A stretch of 64,000 nucleotides of DNA from Metridium senile. Lineage: Eukaryota > Cnidaria > Anthozoa > Actiniaria > Metridiidae. Under the pieces are notes generated by a model, which saw only the letters and a list, made by a program, of their open reading frames with translations, searched no databases and had not been told where the DNA came from. Both the position numbers and the translations under genes were made by a program. Of this stretch, positions 1 through 11,600 are shown piece by piece (the first letter of the stretch is position 1; each line of letters starts with the position of its first letter). The DNA lies in assembly GCA_949775045.1 (NCBI GenBank), contig OX459099.1, positions 18,522,741-18,586,740 of the forward strand. Direction: 5' to 3'.

Positions 1-3000
1 GGAACTCTTGAGATTTACGTCAAGGCAACAACTGGCAGCTCGTAGAAGAAGCCACAGCAATGGTAGTTATTTGATAGAAGATATTTTTGTAAAATATTTG
101 TAGATTTGTAAGCCGTGTTGTCTGAAATTAATCACTCAACAACTCGACTTTTTTTGTATAGATTGTGCTTACCAATAGTATGATTGTATTGCAAAACATC
201 TTATCATTTCTTATATTAAGACAATGTTTTGCACTGATAGGCTCAAAGACAAGCCTGGACAGCGTTAATTCACTTAGTAAGTCACATTCTGCAGTTGAAC
301 AAAAAGACACCAAACCGCTGACAAAACCTGAGCCAATTGGTAAATTAGTTGGACCGTCGAAGCCAAGTATTGACGCTGTGGTAAAAACAGGCCCTCTTCC
401 CGTCACATTGGTTGACGAGGCAGTCCTGACCTATTCACTGGTTGGTCCACTGGAACCCAGTATTGAAGCTGTGGTAAAAACAGGCCCTCTTTCCGTCACA
501 GTGGTTGACGAAGCAGTCTTGCACTATTCACTGGTTGGTCCACTGGAACCCAGTATTGACGCTGTGGTAAAAACAGGCCCTCATCCCGTCACAGTGGTTG
601 ACGAAGCAGTCTTGCACTATTCACTGGTTGGTCCACTGGAACCCAGTATTGACGCTGTGGTAAAAACAGGCCCTCATCCCGTCACAGTGGTTGACGAAGC
701 AGTCTTGACCTATTCACTGGTTGGTCCACTGGAACCCAGTATTGACGCTGTGGTAAAAACAGGCCCTCTTTCCGTCACAGTGGTTGACGAAGCGGCAGTC
801 TTGACCTATTCACTGGTTGGTCCATTGGAACCCAGTATTGACGCTGTGGTAAAAACAGGCCCTCATCCCGTCACAGTGGTTGACGAAGCAGTCTTGACCT
901 ATTCACTGGTTGGTCCACTGGAACCCAGTATTGACGCTGTGGTAAAAACAGGCCCTCTTTCCGTCACAGTGGTTGACGAAGCGGCAGTCTTGACCTATTC
1001 ACTGGTTGGTCCACTAGAACCCAGTGTTGACGCTGTAGTAAAAACTGGCCCTCTTCCCCTCACAGTGGTTGAAAAACCAGTTGCGACCATTGATACTGTT
1101 GGCCCATTGGTACCCTACATTGATGTAGCTATCCAAACTGGTTCTAAGCCGGTTCGAGTAGTCAATGAATCCCCCAGCACATCAGTACCACATAAGGAAA
1201 TTCTTCAGCTTGGTGCAAAGCAAGAATCAGACACAGAATTGTTGTTAGTTCCTGCCTGGAAAAAAGGCAAAACAAACACAGTACTGTCTAACTTTCCATG
1301 CACTGCTAAGGTACATGGAGCCAGTAAAGTAACAGAGAGTCTGCCTTCCAGTGAAACAACAAACAAGCCAACTAAGGTAAATATAGATAGCATTTCTTGT
1401 TTTGTTGTATTGACTGTGGATCTAATCAACCTAGTCTTTTTTAGTCACATGAAAAGCGAGGAGATTATACGTTGGTGAACACACAAGATGATGACAGTAA
1501 CAAGGGGTCTGGTCTTAGTTTGTCGACATCAGATGTAATACTACAAGAGTTACACCGTGATAGACACAGAGTAACCCCACGGAAGCTTAACGTTGATGAG
1601 GAGATTGAGGTAGGAACAATATTGCATGCATGGCGTTGATAGTGTAATTGGATGCTAATAACGGGTATACAAAAGATTGACGTTATATGGAAAATTAGAA
1701 AATTAGAAGAATTATGCGAATAAATAAATGTGTGAAGAAATGCCTGCACAAATAGATGTCCACATTGCCGTCTTTACTTTCAACATTAAAGACGATTTAT
1801 TGATATTTCAGAAACAGATGGTGAAATCTGCCATGATGGAGATCAACAAACATCGTGAAAACTTTCATCTCAGTCCAGTAAGCACTGCGTTTGTTATGAA
1901 GTTTCTCAGGGCGACAGACTTTGACGCTGATGACGCTGTAGCTCTTAACCGCAACTACACGGTAACTAGCAACTTCTTGTTATATTATAAATGTCTTGTT
2001 AAAATACATAGATAGCATATTGGAACTCTTTCAAAGCGACTGCAGTTGTAATGCCATGCGCACCCTACTCTGGTTTCCTTTATATACATCTATTTTTTTA
2101 CATTCATTTCTTATTGTAATCTATGACCTTTCTTGTTTTAGGTAAAGAGAAATATGTACTGTGATAATAGCTTGGCACCAACAAGAAACCCTTTGAAAGC
2201 AGAAATAATGTCTGGTAGATTTACGATACTTGTAAGTACTTATACAGATTTGTCAGTTTCTGTCGGGATGAAAGAATGGATAGAAAAACGCATCAAAATC
2301 AGTAAATGAATAAGTGAATGAAAGAAATAATGAATGAACAATAAATAAACGTTTTAATAAATTAGTGGATAAATGAATAATTGAGTGAGTGGATGAAAAT
2401 AGATGGATTATGAATGGCTGAAATCAATTTGTCAATTCCTTATTTAGGACACACCTGACCCCGAGGGTTCAGCCATTGCAGTGTTCACAGCTCAACGAAA
2501 TTCCTGTGAACGAAACCACAAAGTGATCATGAATAACATAGGCTTCCAGCTCGAAGAAGCAATCAAAAGGTAAGAATACATTGTGAACAAGACACAAGAT
2601 GACAACTGAACGATACTTATTGACATGTTGTTTACAGTAAGAATACATTGTGAACAGGACACACGATGACAACGTTACTTATTGACATGTTGTTTACAGT
2701 CCACAGTTCCAAACCGATGGTATGGTTCTATTGTACGATTTCTCTAACACATCATATATGACAAGTGATGTCCAACTATGCGTCGATATCATAACCATAT
2801 TAAAGGTACGTAGATCATCTATATACACTACGGCGTCTATATGCGATGACAACTCGACCCAATCCCTTGTGCAACTTAGGTATGGCGAATACGGGCACTG
2901 AAGAGCCATGTCAGTAAAACGTTTTAGCAAAACGGAGGCGTCTTGTACATATAATTACAACCTCTATTAATATACGGTCACTGAAGGGCCATGCCATGTA

Positions 3001-3383
3001 ATATAATTACAACCTCTGTTACTATATGGACACTGAAAGGGCTTTGAGAAGTGTCCATAAAAACCCTAGTAAAATTCCTTTACGTCAACTTTCAACTGAT
3101 ATCCGCCATGATAGGTCTAACGTAGTGTTTTCTTACTTTACAGACAGCGTATCCAGTGCGCCTTCAAAAAACCTTCATCATATCTCCACCATTTTGGGTC
3201 CAAACAGAAATGAGACTATGTTCACAACTGCTGAAAGATAAAAACAAAGAAAAGATTCACATTGTTTCACGTTCAGCTCTGAAACAACATCTTCCAGTAG
3301 AATGCATTCCTCGAGGTCTTGGAGGAGAGTTGCATGTTGACTATATGTCATGGATAGGCCAGTGCATGATGGGATATGCTTGA
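1..3383 (+). CDS. CRAL-TRIO protein with 31-aa repeats, copy A (5' partial)
   Basis: First of three tandem paralogues; its first two exons lie left of the window. Exons joined by GT-AG sites and phase: <1-62, 241-1376, 1445-1609, 1812-1961, 2142-2231, 2448-2569, 2700-2805, 3144-3383 (stop TGA). The 241-1376 exon encodes eight 31-32-residue repeats (LVGPLEPSIDAVVKTGP core) plus one degenerate unit. Later exons give a CRAL-TRIO N region (KFLRATDFDADDAVALNRNY) and lipid-binding fold (LLYDFSN, AYPVRLQKTFIISPPFW, CIPRGLGGEL). The spacing and the closing motif resemble the Sec14 domain of PTPN9/MEG2 (recognition, not a search). No phosphatase domain follows; the stop comes 15 residues after GGEL. 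A likely role is binding a hydrophobic ligand or phosphoinositide at membranes. All exons are open, and the gene is probably functional if its 5' end is intact. Confidence 0.78.
345..1188 (+). repeat. Coding tandem repeat array, copy A (eight units plus one degenerate)
   Basis: A 93-bp unit (96 bp where an extra Ala codon gives EAAVL) encodes LVGP-LEPSI-DAVVKTGP, then a variable P/S-V-TVVDEAVLTYS tail. The units vary mainly at LPV/LSV/HPV and LTYS/LHYS. The last, degenerate unit begins TVGPLVPYIDVAIQTG. The array is in frame throughout. Confidence 0.9.
2570..2699 (+). repeat. Tandemly duplicated short intron (copy A)
   Basis: The intron before the YDFSN exon is two near-identical copies of a unit of about 62 bp. 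Each starts TAAGAATACATTGTGAAC and ends TTGTTTACAG, so there are two potential acceptors. The same duplication is in copies B (12852-12975) and C (25463-25587), so it predates the gene triplication. Only the second acceptor keeps the frame. Confidence 0.8.
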
Positions 3384-3519
3384 CGATAAACATGGATAAT
3401 TCTATGGCTGTTATTATTGATATATATATATTGTAAATAGTTTAATAGTGTATCTATCACGATACCCATTTGATATATTCATTGTAAATAGTGTAATCAC
3501 TTAAGTGATTATGAAATTA

Positions 3520-3525
3520 AATAAA
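3520..3525 (+). promoter_or_regulatory. Poly(A) signal AATAAA, copy A
   Basis: AATAAA lies 137 bp after the stop codon and is followed by a T-rich stretch. It is conserved in copies B (13794) and C (26354). Confidence 0.55.
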
Positions 3526-3936
3526 TGTTTTTTTTGAGTATAATTTGCGAGGTCCTGTGATTATTCATTTGATATTCTATGAACTTTCTATTGCACACTA
3601 TCTGCAATATTTGACAAATTCATTTTAGCACTGCTGAAATTCTCATACCTCCCCCCAACACCTCCCCTCTCCGAACTTCTCTCCGCCACAAACCCACCCA
3701 CCCACTTGGCAGTGTTGATAAAGGAGTCAGTGTTTCCCGGGAGGGTACTGCCTTTGACCAAGTGGTAGGGGTGATCGGCGGAGATTTTGAAAATGACCCC
3801 TAAAAGGTACGCACAGATACAAATATAGCAGAGTAAAAATGACCCTTACAACTGATTTTTGAGCCAAAACTCTAAAAGGACCCTAAAAGGTACGCACAGG
3901 AAATAGTTTAACCCCTACCATTTGGATAAAGAGAGT

Positions 3937-3969
<33 letters not shown>

Positions 3970-4192
3970 CCGAGCATTGCTTGTTTCCTATCAATGGAAT
4001 ATTTTTTTACTTATAAGAAATAAATTAGTCACTATCAGATAAAATACTAATATCGTGCTAAGGTTTGTAGTAGACATGCAATAATAACAATATAGTCGAT
4101 AGTCTAAAAGGCAATTCGTTGATTATAATGATGATGATGATGCTGATTATATGATATTGGTAATGATGATAACATCAATCCCTTTCCCTAGC

Positions 4193-4440
4193 TATTGGAA
4201 TACCCGTTTTGAAATATGTGTGTGTCCATAATTCCTTTCCATCTTGAAGTGACGTACCCATCACCTTGGACAACCTTTTTGAAATAGGTGTATGTCTATA
4301 ATTCCTTTCTGTCTTGGAATAAACTATATATAGCCTTGTTCGACATTATTGAAATAGGTGTATGCATGCCTATAATTTCTTTCTGTCTTGGAATAACCTA
4401 TCGCCTTGGACAACCTTTTTGGAATAAATACTACCAGTAC
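4193..4440. repeat. Tandem repeat of about 60 bp (A-B spacer)
   Basis: Imperfect units carry TTTTGAAATAGGTGTATG and ATAATTCCTTTCTGTCTTGG. The homologous block at 14470-14830 has more units. A single related unit lies near 31883-31950. Confidence 0.65.
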
Positions 4441-4804
4441 TACTATTAAAAATCCAGCTCATTTCTTCTGTAAGCGTCTTAAATATCTGTGCAGTTAGTT
4501 TTTTTCTTTAAGCATTCAATTTGTAAATAAACATAAAAATGAGAAGTGTCACCTTTTTTTAGTTGTACCATACTCTAACTTACTGAGCTTCTGGTTAGAT
4601 ACACTAGAAGGGTCTTGCTCACAAGGGATGCACCTGGGTCAGTTTGATACTTTGTGGGTATCAACAATTTCACATACAAACTTTTGCTCACATCTCAGCT
4701 CCTTGATGGAGCTGATGAATATAATAATAATTCATTACTTATTAGGTTCAAATTAACATGTAAATTAACCCTATGAAACACACTTTAATGTATGTCACTC
4801 TTTA

Positions 4805-5280
4805 ATACACCTTAAAGTGCACCTGACGCCCTACATGATATTTTGCAAATCTGTTGTACATGAGGTGTATAATAAGTGTACTTAATTTTGCTTGATGTCG
4901 ACTTCTCGTTTTTGAGATATGAACATTTGAAATCTGAAAATGCAAATGAGGTGACGTCATCAATCCCAGGAATTTGTCAAAGTTTTGTTTCAAAGCCGAC
5001 ATCAACCTTGTTTTTGTAAAGTAGTTAAAATGTTAATGGTAGTGTAATTATTAGTAATACATATATTGAGCTTTAAAAAATTGCTATAATTATTTCCAGA
5101 GAACGTTTGTATATTTAATGAGGCCTGGGATCACGTCACTTCATTTGCCTTTTCAAATTTCAAATGTTTATATCTCAGAAAGGAGATGTCGACATCGAGA
5201 AAAATTAAGTACACTTATTATACACCTCATGTACAACAGATTCACAAAATATCATGAAAGGCGTCAGGTGCACTTTAATT
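4805..5280. repeat. Large inverted repeat (foldback element)
   Basis: The left arm (about 4808-4972, containing TTAAAGTGCACCTGACGCC and CATGAGGTGTATAATAAGTG) is matched in reverse complement by the right arm (about 5123-5276). The arms are about 155 bp with a loop of about 150 bp. The same structure is at 15214-15690. Confidence 0.75.
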
Positions 5281-5796
5281 CTATTGTGTTCATTTGCTGC
5301 TATTTGACTATTACACTTTAACTAATACACTTTGTTTCAAGAGTTAATGAGAACAACTCTATTAAACTGGTTCAATATCACGTAGCATGCTCTGGGGGCA
5401 GAATTCCATTCCCATGACAACATGCCGCGGTGTACGCATCAGCTAGGGAGCAAATCGACCTGGAAGCAAATCCCCAGTTGTGTGTATTATGTAGACCTTT
5501 TTGGTGACAGTACTAATTAAGTCGTCTTTAAAGGTTATCTCATAGAAGACTATTTATATTTGTTTTTTGTTTCGATTTCTATTCAGTAGCCACATGCGCG
5601 CTCATTGAGCGTCTATTTTTACAAATATCCCCCCTTTTATTAATAGTATAGTTTACCATACATGAGAAAACGTCATTGTTTTACCACGTCAGTTAGAGGT
5701 TGCCATTTTTCGATTTGTTGTGTATAGCAGAAACAACGAGATGAAAGGGAGAAAGTAGAAGTAAGAAAACTAGGAAACCGGAGAAAAACTAAATAG

Positions 5797-5955
5797 TATT
5801 ACTAGAGTTTTTCTCATTAACCCGTGAGACAAAGTATATACTAGTTAAAGCGTGGTATTCAAATAACAACAATGAGCACAATGAAATAAAGGTACATTAA
5901 AGAGTAATGCACTAAAGTGTGTTTCACGGGATAATAATGAGAACAGCTCTAATTT
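5797..5955. mobile_element. MITE-like palindrome, CATTAACCCGTGA family
   Basis: Termini TAGAGTTTTTCTCATTAACC and its inverted counterpart TTTCACGGGATAATAATGAG flank about 110 bp. The homologue in the B-C spacer is at about 16690-16845. A related element with cleaner termini is in a transposase intron at 54306-54487. Confidence 0.55.
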
Positions 5956-6277
5956 TTTACGGTTTATCATATTATTTGTAATGCTAAAAGCCAGCTAAAA
6001 AAGAGATTAAACAGACGAATCGATAAAGAAGAAACAATTATATAGTATGAATATAGGGATGATGGAGAAGAAAATCGGGACGGGGTAGAATCAGCTAAGA
6101 GTATAGTTCAAAAGTCGCATTCCACATGTGCAGAATCCAATGCAAATGAGCAAAATCTTTTGTTTAATTAAATCTTTTTATAGTTTTATATATGAGAGAA
6201 AACATCAAATCAAATACATATTTCCTTACTATGCCAATATCATTTCAATATATATGTAATGTACGAAAGAAGTACTA

Positions 6278-8357
6278 ATACTCTTATGAACGAGGCACGC
6301 AAAGCATTTTACAAAGGCTTCATTGAGGACAATAGTAATGATCAGAGGAAACTGTTTTCAGCAACAAAAAGGCTGCTTGGAAGGGAGAATGAGATTCATT
6401 ATCCTCAATTTGATGACAAGGTTGTCCTCGCCAATAAATTTGGAGACTTTTTTGCTCACAAGATAAAAATCAGTCACAACAATCTAGACAACATGGCATC
6501 GGCCGCGCGTCCTCGTATTGCCAGTGAGGCCTCTTTTGACTTTCCTGAGGTTCAATCTATTGAGAAGTTCAACACGCTAAGTGAATCGGATGTTCGGAAA
6601 CTAATTGAGGCCACGCCCAAAAAGTCATGCTTGCTTGATCCTATACCAACGACACTTGTAATCAGCTGCATTGATGTCCTGTTGCCGGTAATAACTAAGA
6701 TCATCAATTTATCGCTTCAGGCGGGTACATTTGCCGACCAATGGAAATGTGCGCTGGTTCGTCCCTTACTGAAGAAGCTCGGACTCGATTTGATATTCAA
6801 GAACTATCGCCCTGTAAGTAACCTTCAGTACATTTCTAAGCTTACTGAAAAGGCCGTATTCCAACAAACGCATGGGCATATGGTCATTAATTCCTTGTAC
6901 CCCGAGCTACAGTCATCGTACCGCCAGCACCACAGTACGGAAACAGCCTTGCTGAGAGTGATGAATGATGTTCTTCTAGACATGAACTCTCAGCATGTCA
7001 CACTGTTGGTGCTTCTAGATCTTAGCGCGGCCTTCGACACCGTCAATCATGACATTCTGTTGGAAAGGCTTGACAGGGACATTGGTATGCGTGGCGTTAC
7101 GCTTGACTGGTTTCGCTCCTATCTGTCTGGTCGATGTCAACAAGTTTGTATTGATGGTTCTCTGTCCAAGCAATTCCATCTAAACTGCGGTGTACCACAG
7201 GGATCTTGTCTTGGCCCTCTTCTCTTTGTTATTTACACCTCTTCGTTGTTCAAGGTTATAGAACGTCATCTTCCTTGGGCTCACTGTTATGCTGATGACA
7301 CTCAACTATACATTAGTTTCAAGCCTGATGGTGCCAACGCACAAGCCGACGCCCTTCATGCTATGGAGCAGTGTATTCAAGATCTTAGGAACTGGCTTAT
7401 TGATAGCAGGCTGTTGCTCAACGATGACAAAACAGAATTCCTGGTAATTGGAACTCGCCAACAACTTAATAAATTAAATCCGTCAGTTCTTAATGTTGGC
7501 GAACATACAATTGATCCTTCTGTAAATGTCAGGAACTTGGGTACTATTATTGACAATTCACTTAGTATGGATCCTCAGGTTAATCAAATTTGTAAGGCTG
7601 CTTTTTATCATATTCACAATATTCGACGGATCTCAAAATATCTTTCTCAGGATTGTCTTAAAACATTAGTTCATGCTTTTGTTACGTCACGACTTGACTA
7701 TTGTAATAGCTTACTCTATGGCCTGCCTAAATATCAGATCTGTAAATTGCAGAGGGTCCAGAACACTGCCGCTAGGTTAATAATGAACGCTAGAAAGTAT
7801 GACCATATCACGCCTGTACTCTACAACCTTCATTGGCTACCTGTCTTTTATCGTATTCAGTTTAAGATTTTAACAATTACATTCAAGGCTATATATAACA
7901 TCTCGCCTAGCTATATAAGTGATTTGGTGTCCATTAGGTCCTGTTCTGCATATTCATTAAGGTCTAACAACACTTTAGTCTTGGATCGTCCTAAGGGGCG
8001 TATGCTATCGACACTAGGGGCGCGTTCTTTCTATGCTGCTGCCCCCACACTGTGGAACAGCCTTCCTGTACAAATTCGGGAAATAAAATCACTTAGCATT
8101 TTTAAGAAACAACTTAAGACACATCTTTTTAATATAGCTTATAACAAGTAGTTTTTAGTGAATTTAACTTAGTTATTTTTATTTAGAATATTTCCATTTA
8201 GAATATTTCCACTTAGTATTTCGTTTTTTAGTATTTGATTTTTATAGATTAATATTTATAGTAATTATTCATGTTATATATTTATATTTTATTGACTTAT
8301 TCATGTAAAGCGCTCTTGATCATTTTAATGTTAAAAAGCGCTATATTAAGTAAATAA

Positions 8358-8388
<31 letters not shown>
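6278..8388 (+). mobile_element. 5'-truncated LINE (CR1/L2-like), RT open reading frame intact to stop
   Basis: A reading frame from the insertion point to a stop at 8151 encodes reverse transcriptase with motif A (LDLSAAFDTVNHD), GVPQGSCLGPLLF, the catalytic YADD at 7288-7299 and the usual C-terminal LHWLPVFYRIQFK and ARSFYAAAPTLWNSLP blocks. No endonuclease domain is present. The 3' end (AAGCGCTATATTAAGTAAAT followed by ATT repeats) fits CR1/L2-type LINEs. The empty site is visible in the B-C spacer at about 17162-17171 (AGTACTACAATTTAG), which fixes the borders and shows insertion after the duplication. The six codons upstream of 6278 are flanking DNA. The intact frame implies a fairly recent insertion. 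Confidence 0.88.
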
Positions 8389-8389
<1 letters not shown>

Positions 8390-8630
8390 AATTTAGCGCG
8401 TATTGCATTCTCGTTTCCACAGCCCACGGTCAAGCGAAACCCGTTGGCGGCTGGGAATGAGAATGCGCTAAATGCGCTATTTTTTCCGTGCGGTCTTCCT
8501 GTGGTGTTCGAAAATGACATCACGGCACATCGTCATCGAAGTGATTATGACATCACAGCGCGCTAATGAAAATCACTTTTTAGAGAGTTGATTAAAGTCG
8601 ACACGCATTTTTGACTGACAAAAGAAAGTT

Positions 8631-8637
8631 TATATAA
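8631..8637 (+). promoter_or_regulatory. TATA box, copy B
   Basis: TATATAA within AAGTTTATATAAAGT lies 47-53 bp upstream of the ATG. The block from about 8389 to 8683 is conserved upstream of copy C (17169-17465), as expected for a promoter kept in both duplicates. Confidence 0.55.
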
Positions 8638-8683
8638 AGTGTTTTTGATAAACATCGTTTTATCACTACATCATCCTATCACG

Positions 8684-11600
8684 ATGGGATGTCCGCAAAG
8701 TAAACCACTTTGCAAGTGCTGTTTTGGCACTAAAGATTTGAAAAAAGACGAGGTAATTCGATTGTTTTCAATTTTGACAAGCACTTCTTATTCCACCACT
8801 TTTATCTTTCCTCCGCTCTTTCTCGTTGCTTTTTCCTTTCATTTAAATTCATTCTTTTACCTTCAGTGTTTCCATTTTCTTCCTTTTCTTTCCATCTTCT
8901 TTTCTCTTCTCATTTTAAGTTTTACTTTCTCAAAAATCGCATTTGTGCGAAACTGATCCTGTTTCAATTTTCAATCAACTTTTCATTGTCTTTTTATTCC
9001 ATTCAATTTTGTTATTTACCCTCAAGATTCTATGTTTTCTTCGCCTCTTGCAATCTTCTTCGTCTGTGCTCTTCGTATTACCAACTTCATGTTTCTAAAA
9101 GAAAGCGCACTTGTATTAATTAATTATCTCATTTTGTTCAATCAGATTTATAAAGTGAAGTCTTGTCAAACAGAGGTAAGAAACACAATATCATTAGTAA
9201 TACAAGCATGATAGCTTCAGTAGAAATAGCATTAGAAGCATAAAGTAACAAAAATAGCTGTTAAAATAAGAATAGTTGTTGAATCAGGTCATCATATTAT
9301 TATTTTTTGTTTCCCGTCGAAAAAAACAAAATATAAATAAAAACAAATTAAAATTATCGAGAAGTGGGTACCTGATTTTGAAAATTTAGGGTCGGTCAGT
9401 CGACGGGAAACAAAAAAAATATGATGACCACGCAGTTCAGGTAAAATTCAACATACATCGACTTTCGAACCTACGAATGAAAAGGTTTTAATTTATCGAA
9501 TCAGTTTCTTTTTCATCAATAAAAATCAACAACTAAATAAATGAATAAAATTAAATTTAAATTAATTAAAACTTAGAGAAAATATTTCAAGTTCTTGTTA
9601 CAAACAAAAGTAAATTTGAAAATGCTTTATATGACGATGAAAAATAAGAAAAGTGGCTTTGAAAGCAAATGTCGCTCAATTGTTTTCACAATAAAAACTT
9701 CACATACCTTAATTTTACTATGACGAAAATACCACAGCTCTTCTCTACGTAAACATGGTTTGTTGGCTAAGCTAGTACCGGATGTAGTGTAGTTGTAGAA
9801 CGAACAAGAACCAGTGTTGAACAGCCATGTTGAACAACCACCAACCTAGATAAAGAATTCTAAATATCATCTCTTTGTGAACGTTTTTCTTTTACAACTT
9901 TTCCCTCCCTTAAAAAAACTGATTAGCATAACTCTGACATTAAAAATGAGCTTTAGAGATGTATTCTTTTTGTCATTCATAAGTTTCAATCTAAAAACGA
10001 ACGGAAAAACATCACCAACTAAGTTTTAGTCACTCGAGTCACTGAAGTAAAAATTGGCGCCAAAACTGACGCGTGTGCGCCGGAAGTGAAATTTCATATT
10101 CAAGCTGTAATTCGCTGGCCTAAAACTATCATCATTTCTAAAATGTTGTCCTATTTTACAAATTTTAGATTTCCATCGAATCGTTTGAGCGGGAACTCTT
10201 GAGATTTACGTCAAGGCAACAACTGGCAGCTCGTAGAAGAAGCCCCAGCAATGGTAGTTATTTGATAGAAGATATTTTTGTAAAATATTTGTAGATTTGT
10301 AAGCCGTGTTGTCTGAAATTAATCACTCAACAACTCGACTATTTTTGTATAGATTGTGCTTACCAGTAGTATGATTGTATTGCAAAACATCTTATCATTT
10401 CTTATATTAAGACAATGTTTTGCATTGATAGGCTCAAAGGCAAGCCTGGACAGCGTTAATTCACTTGGTAAGTCACATTCTGCAGTTGAACAAAAAGACA
10501 CCAAACCGCTGACAAAACCTCAGCCAATTGTTAAATTAGTTGGACCGTTGAAGCCAAGTATTGACGCTGTGGTAAAAACAGGCCCTCTTCCCGTCACAGT
10601 GGTTGACGAGGCAGTCCTGACCTATTCACTGGTTGGTCCACTGGAACCCAGTATTGACGCTGTGGTAAAAACAGGCCCTCTTTCTGTCACAGTGGTTGAC
10701 GAAGCAGTCTTGCACTATTCACTGGTTGGTCCACTGGAACCCAGTATTGACGCTGTGGTAAAAAGAGGCCCTCTTTCCGTCACAGTGGTTGACGAAGCGG
10801 CAGTCTTGACCAATTCACTGGTTGGTCCACTGGAACCAAGTATTGACGTTGTGGTTAAAACAGGCCCTCTTTCCGTCACAGTGGTTGACGAAGCAGTCTT
10901 GCACTATTCACTGGTTGGTCCACTGGAACCCAGTATTGACGCTGTGGTAAAAACAGGCCCTCATCCCGTCACAGTGGTTGACGAAGCAGTCTTGACCTAT
11001 TCACTGGTTGGTCCACTGGAACCCAGTATTGACGCTGTGGTAAAAGCAGGCCCTCTTTCCGTCACAGTGGTTGACGAAGCATTCTTGACCTATTCACTGG
11101 TTGGTCCACTGGAACCCAGTATTGACGCTGTGGTAAAAACAGGCCCTCTTTCCCTCAAAGTGGTTGACGAAGCAGTCTTGACCTATTCACTGGTTGGTCC
11201 ACTGGAACCCAGTATTGACTCTGTGGTAAAAACAGGCCCTCTTCCAGGCCCAGTGGTTGACGAAGCGGCAGTCTTGACGTATTCACTGGTTGGTCCACTG
11301 GAACCCAGTTTTGACGCTGTAGTAAAAACAGGCCCTCTTCCCCTCACATTGGTTGAAAAACCAGTTGCGACCATTGATACTGTTGGCCCATTGGTACTCT
11401 ACATTGATGTAGCTATCCAAACTGGTTCTAAACCGGTTCGAGTACTCAATGAATCCCCCAGCACATCAGTACCACATAAGGAAATTCTTCAGCTTGGTGC
11501 AAAGCAAGAATCAGACACAGAATTGTTGTTAGTTCCTGCCTGGAAAAAAGGCAAAACAAACACAGTACTGTCTAACTTTCCATGCACTGCTAAGGTACAT

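Larger units (their letters stand above)
3540..6277. other. A-B intergenic spacer, repeat-rich, no gene seen
   Basis: No coding exon is recognised. In order: a C/T-rich stretch with AAAAGGTACGCACAG repeats, a run of 31 C (3938-3968), roughly 60-bp tandem repeats containing GAAATAGGTGTATG (4193-4440), a large inverted repeat (4805-5280) and a MITE-like palindrome (about 5797-5955). Nearly all of it recurs in the B-C spacer (13800-17160), so it belongs to the segmental duplication unit. Confidence 0.7.

Noticed and set aside
165..240. N-terminal hydrophobic stretch (MIVLQNILSFLILRQC) as a signal peptide of the repeat protein
   Set aside because: Copy B shows a coding exon ending at ATG|GTAGTT (10253) and an acceptor GATAG|GCTCAAAGG (10431) in matching phase. 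Upstream exons carry an MGC acylation start, so this stretch is more likely intronic. It is not formally excluded as an alternative start.
8866..9123. Phe/Ser-rich frames in the first introns of copies B and C
   Set aside because: Pyrimidine-rich intron sequence after the GAG|gtaatt donor of the MGC exon.
11183..11374. Minus-strand frames opposite the 31-aa repeat exons
   Set aside because: Shadows of the coding repeats; no splice or start support.
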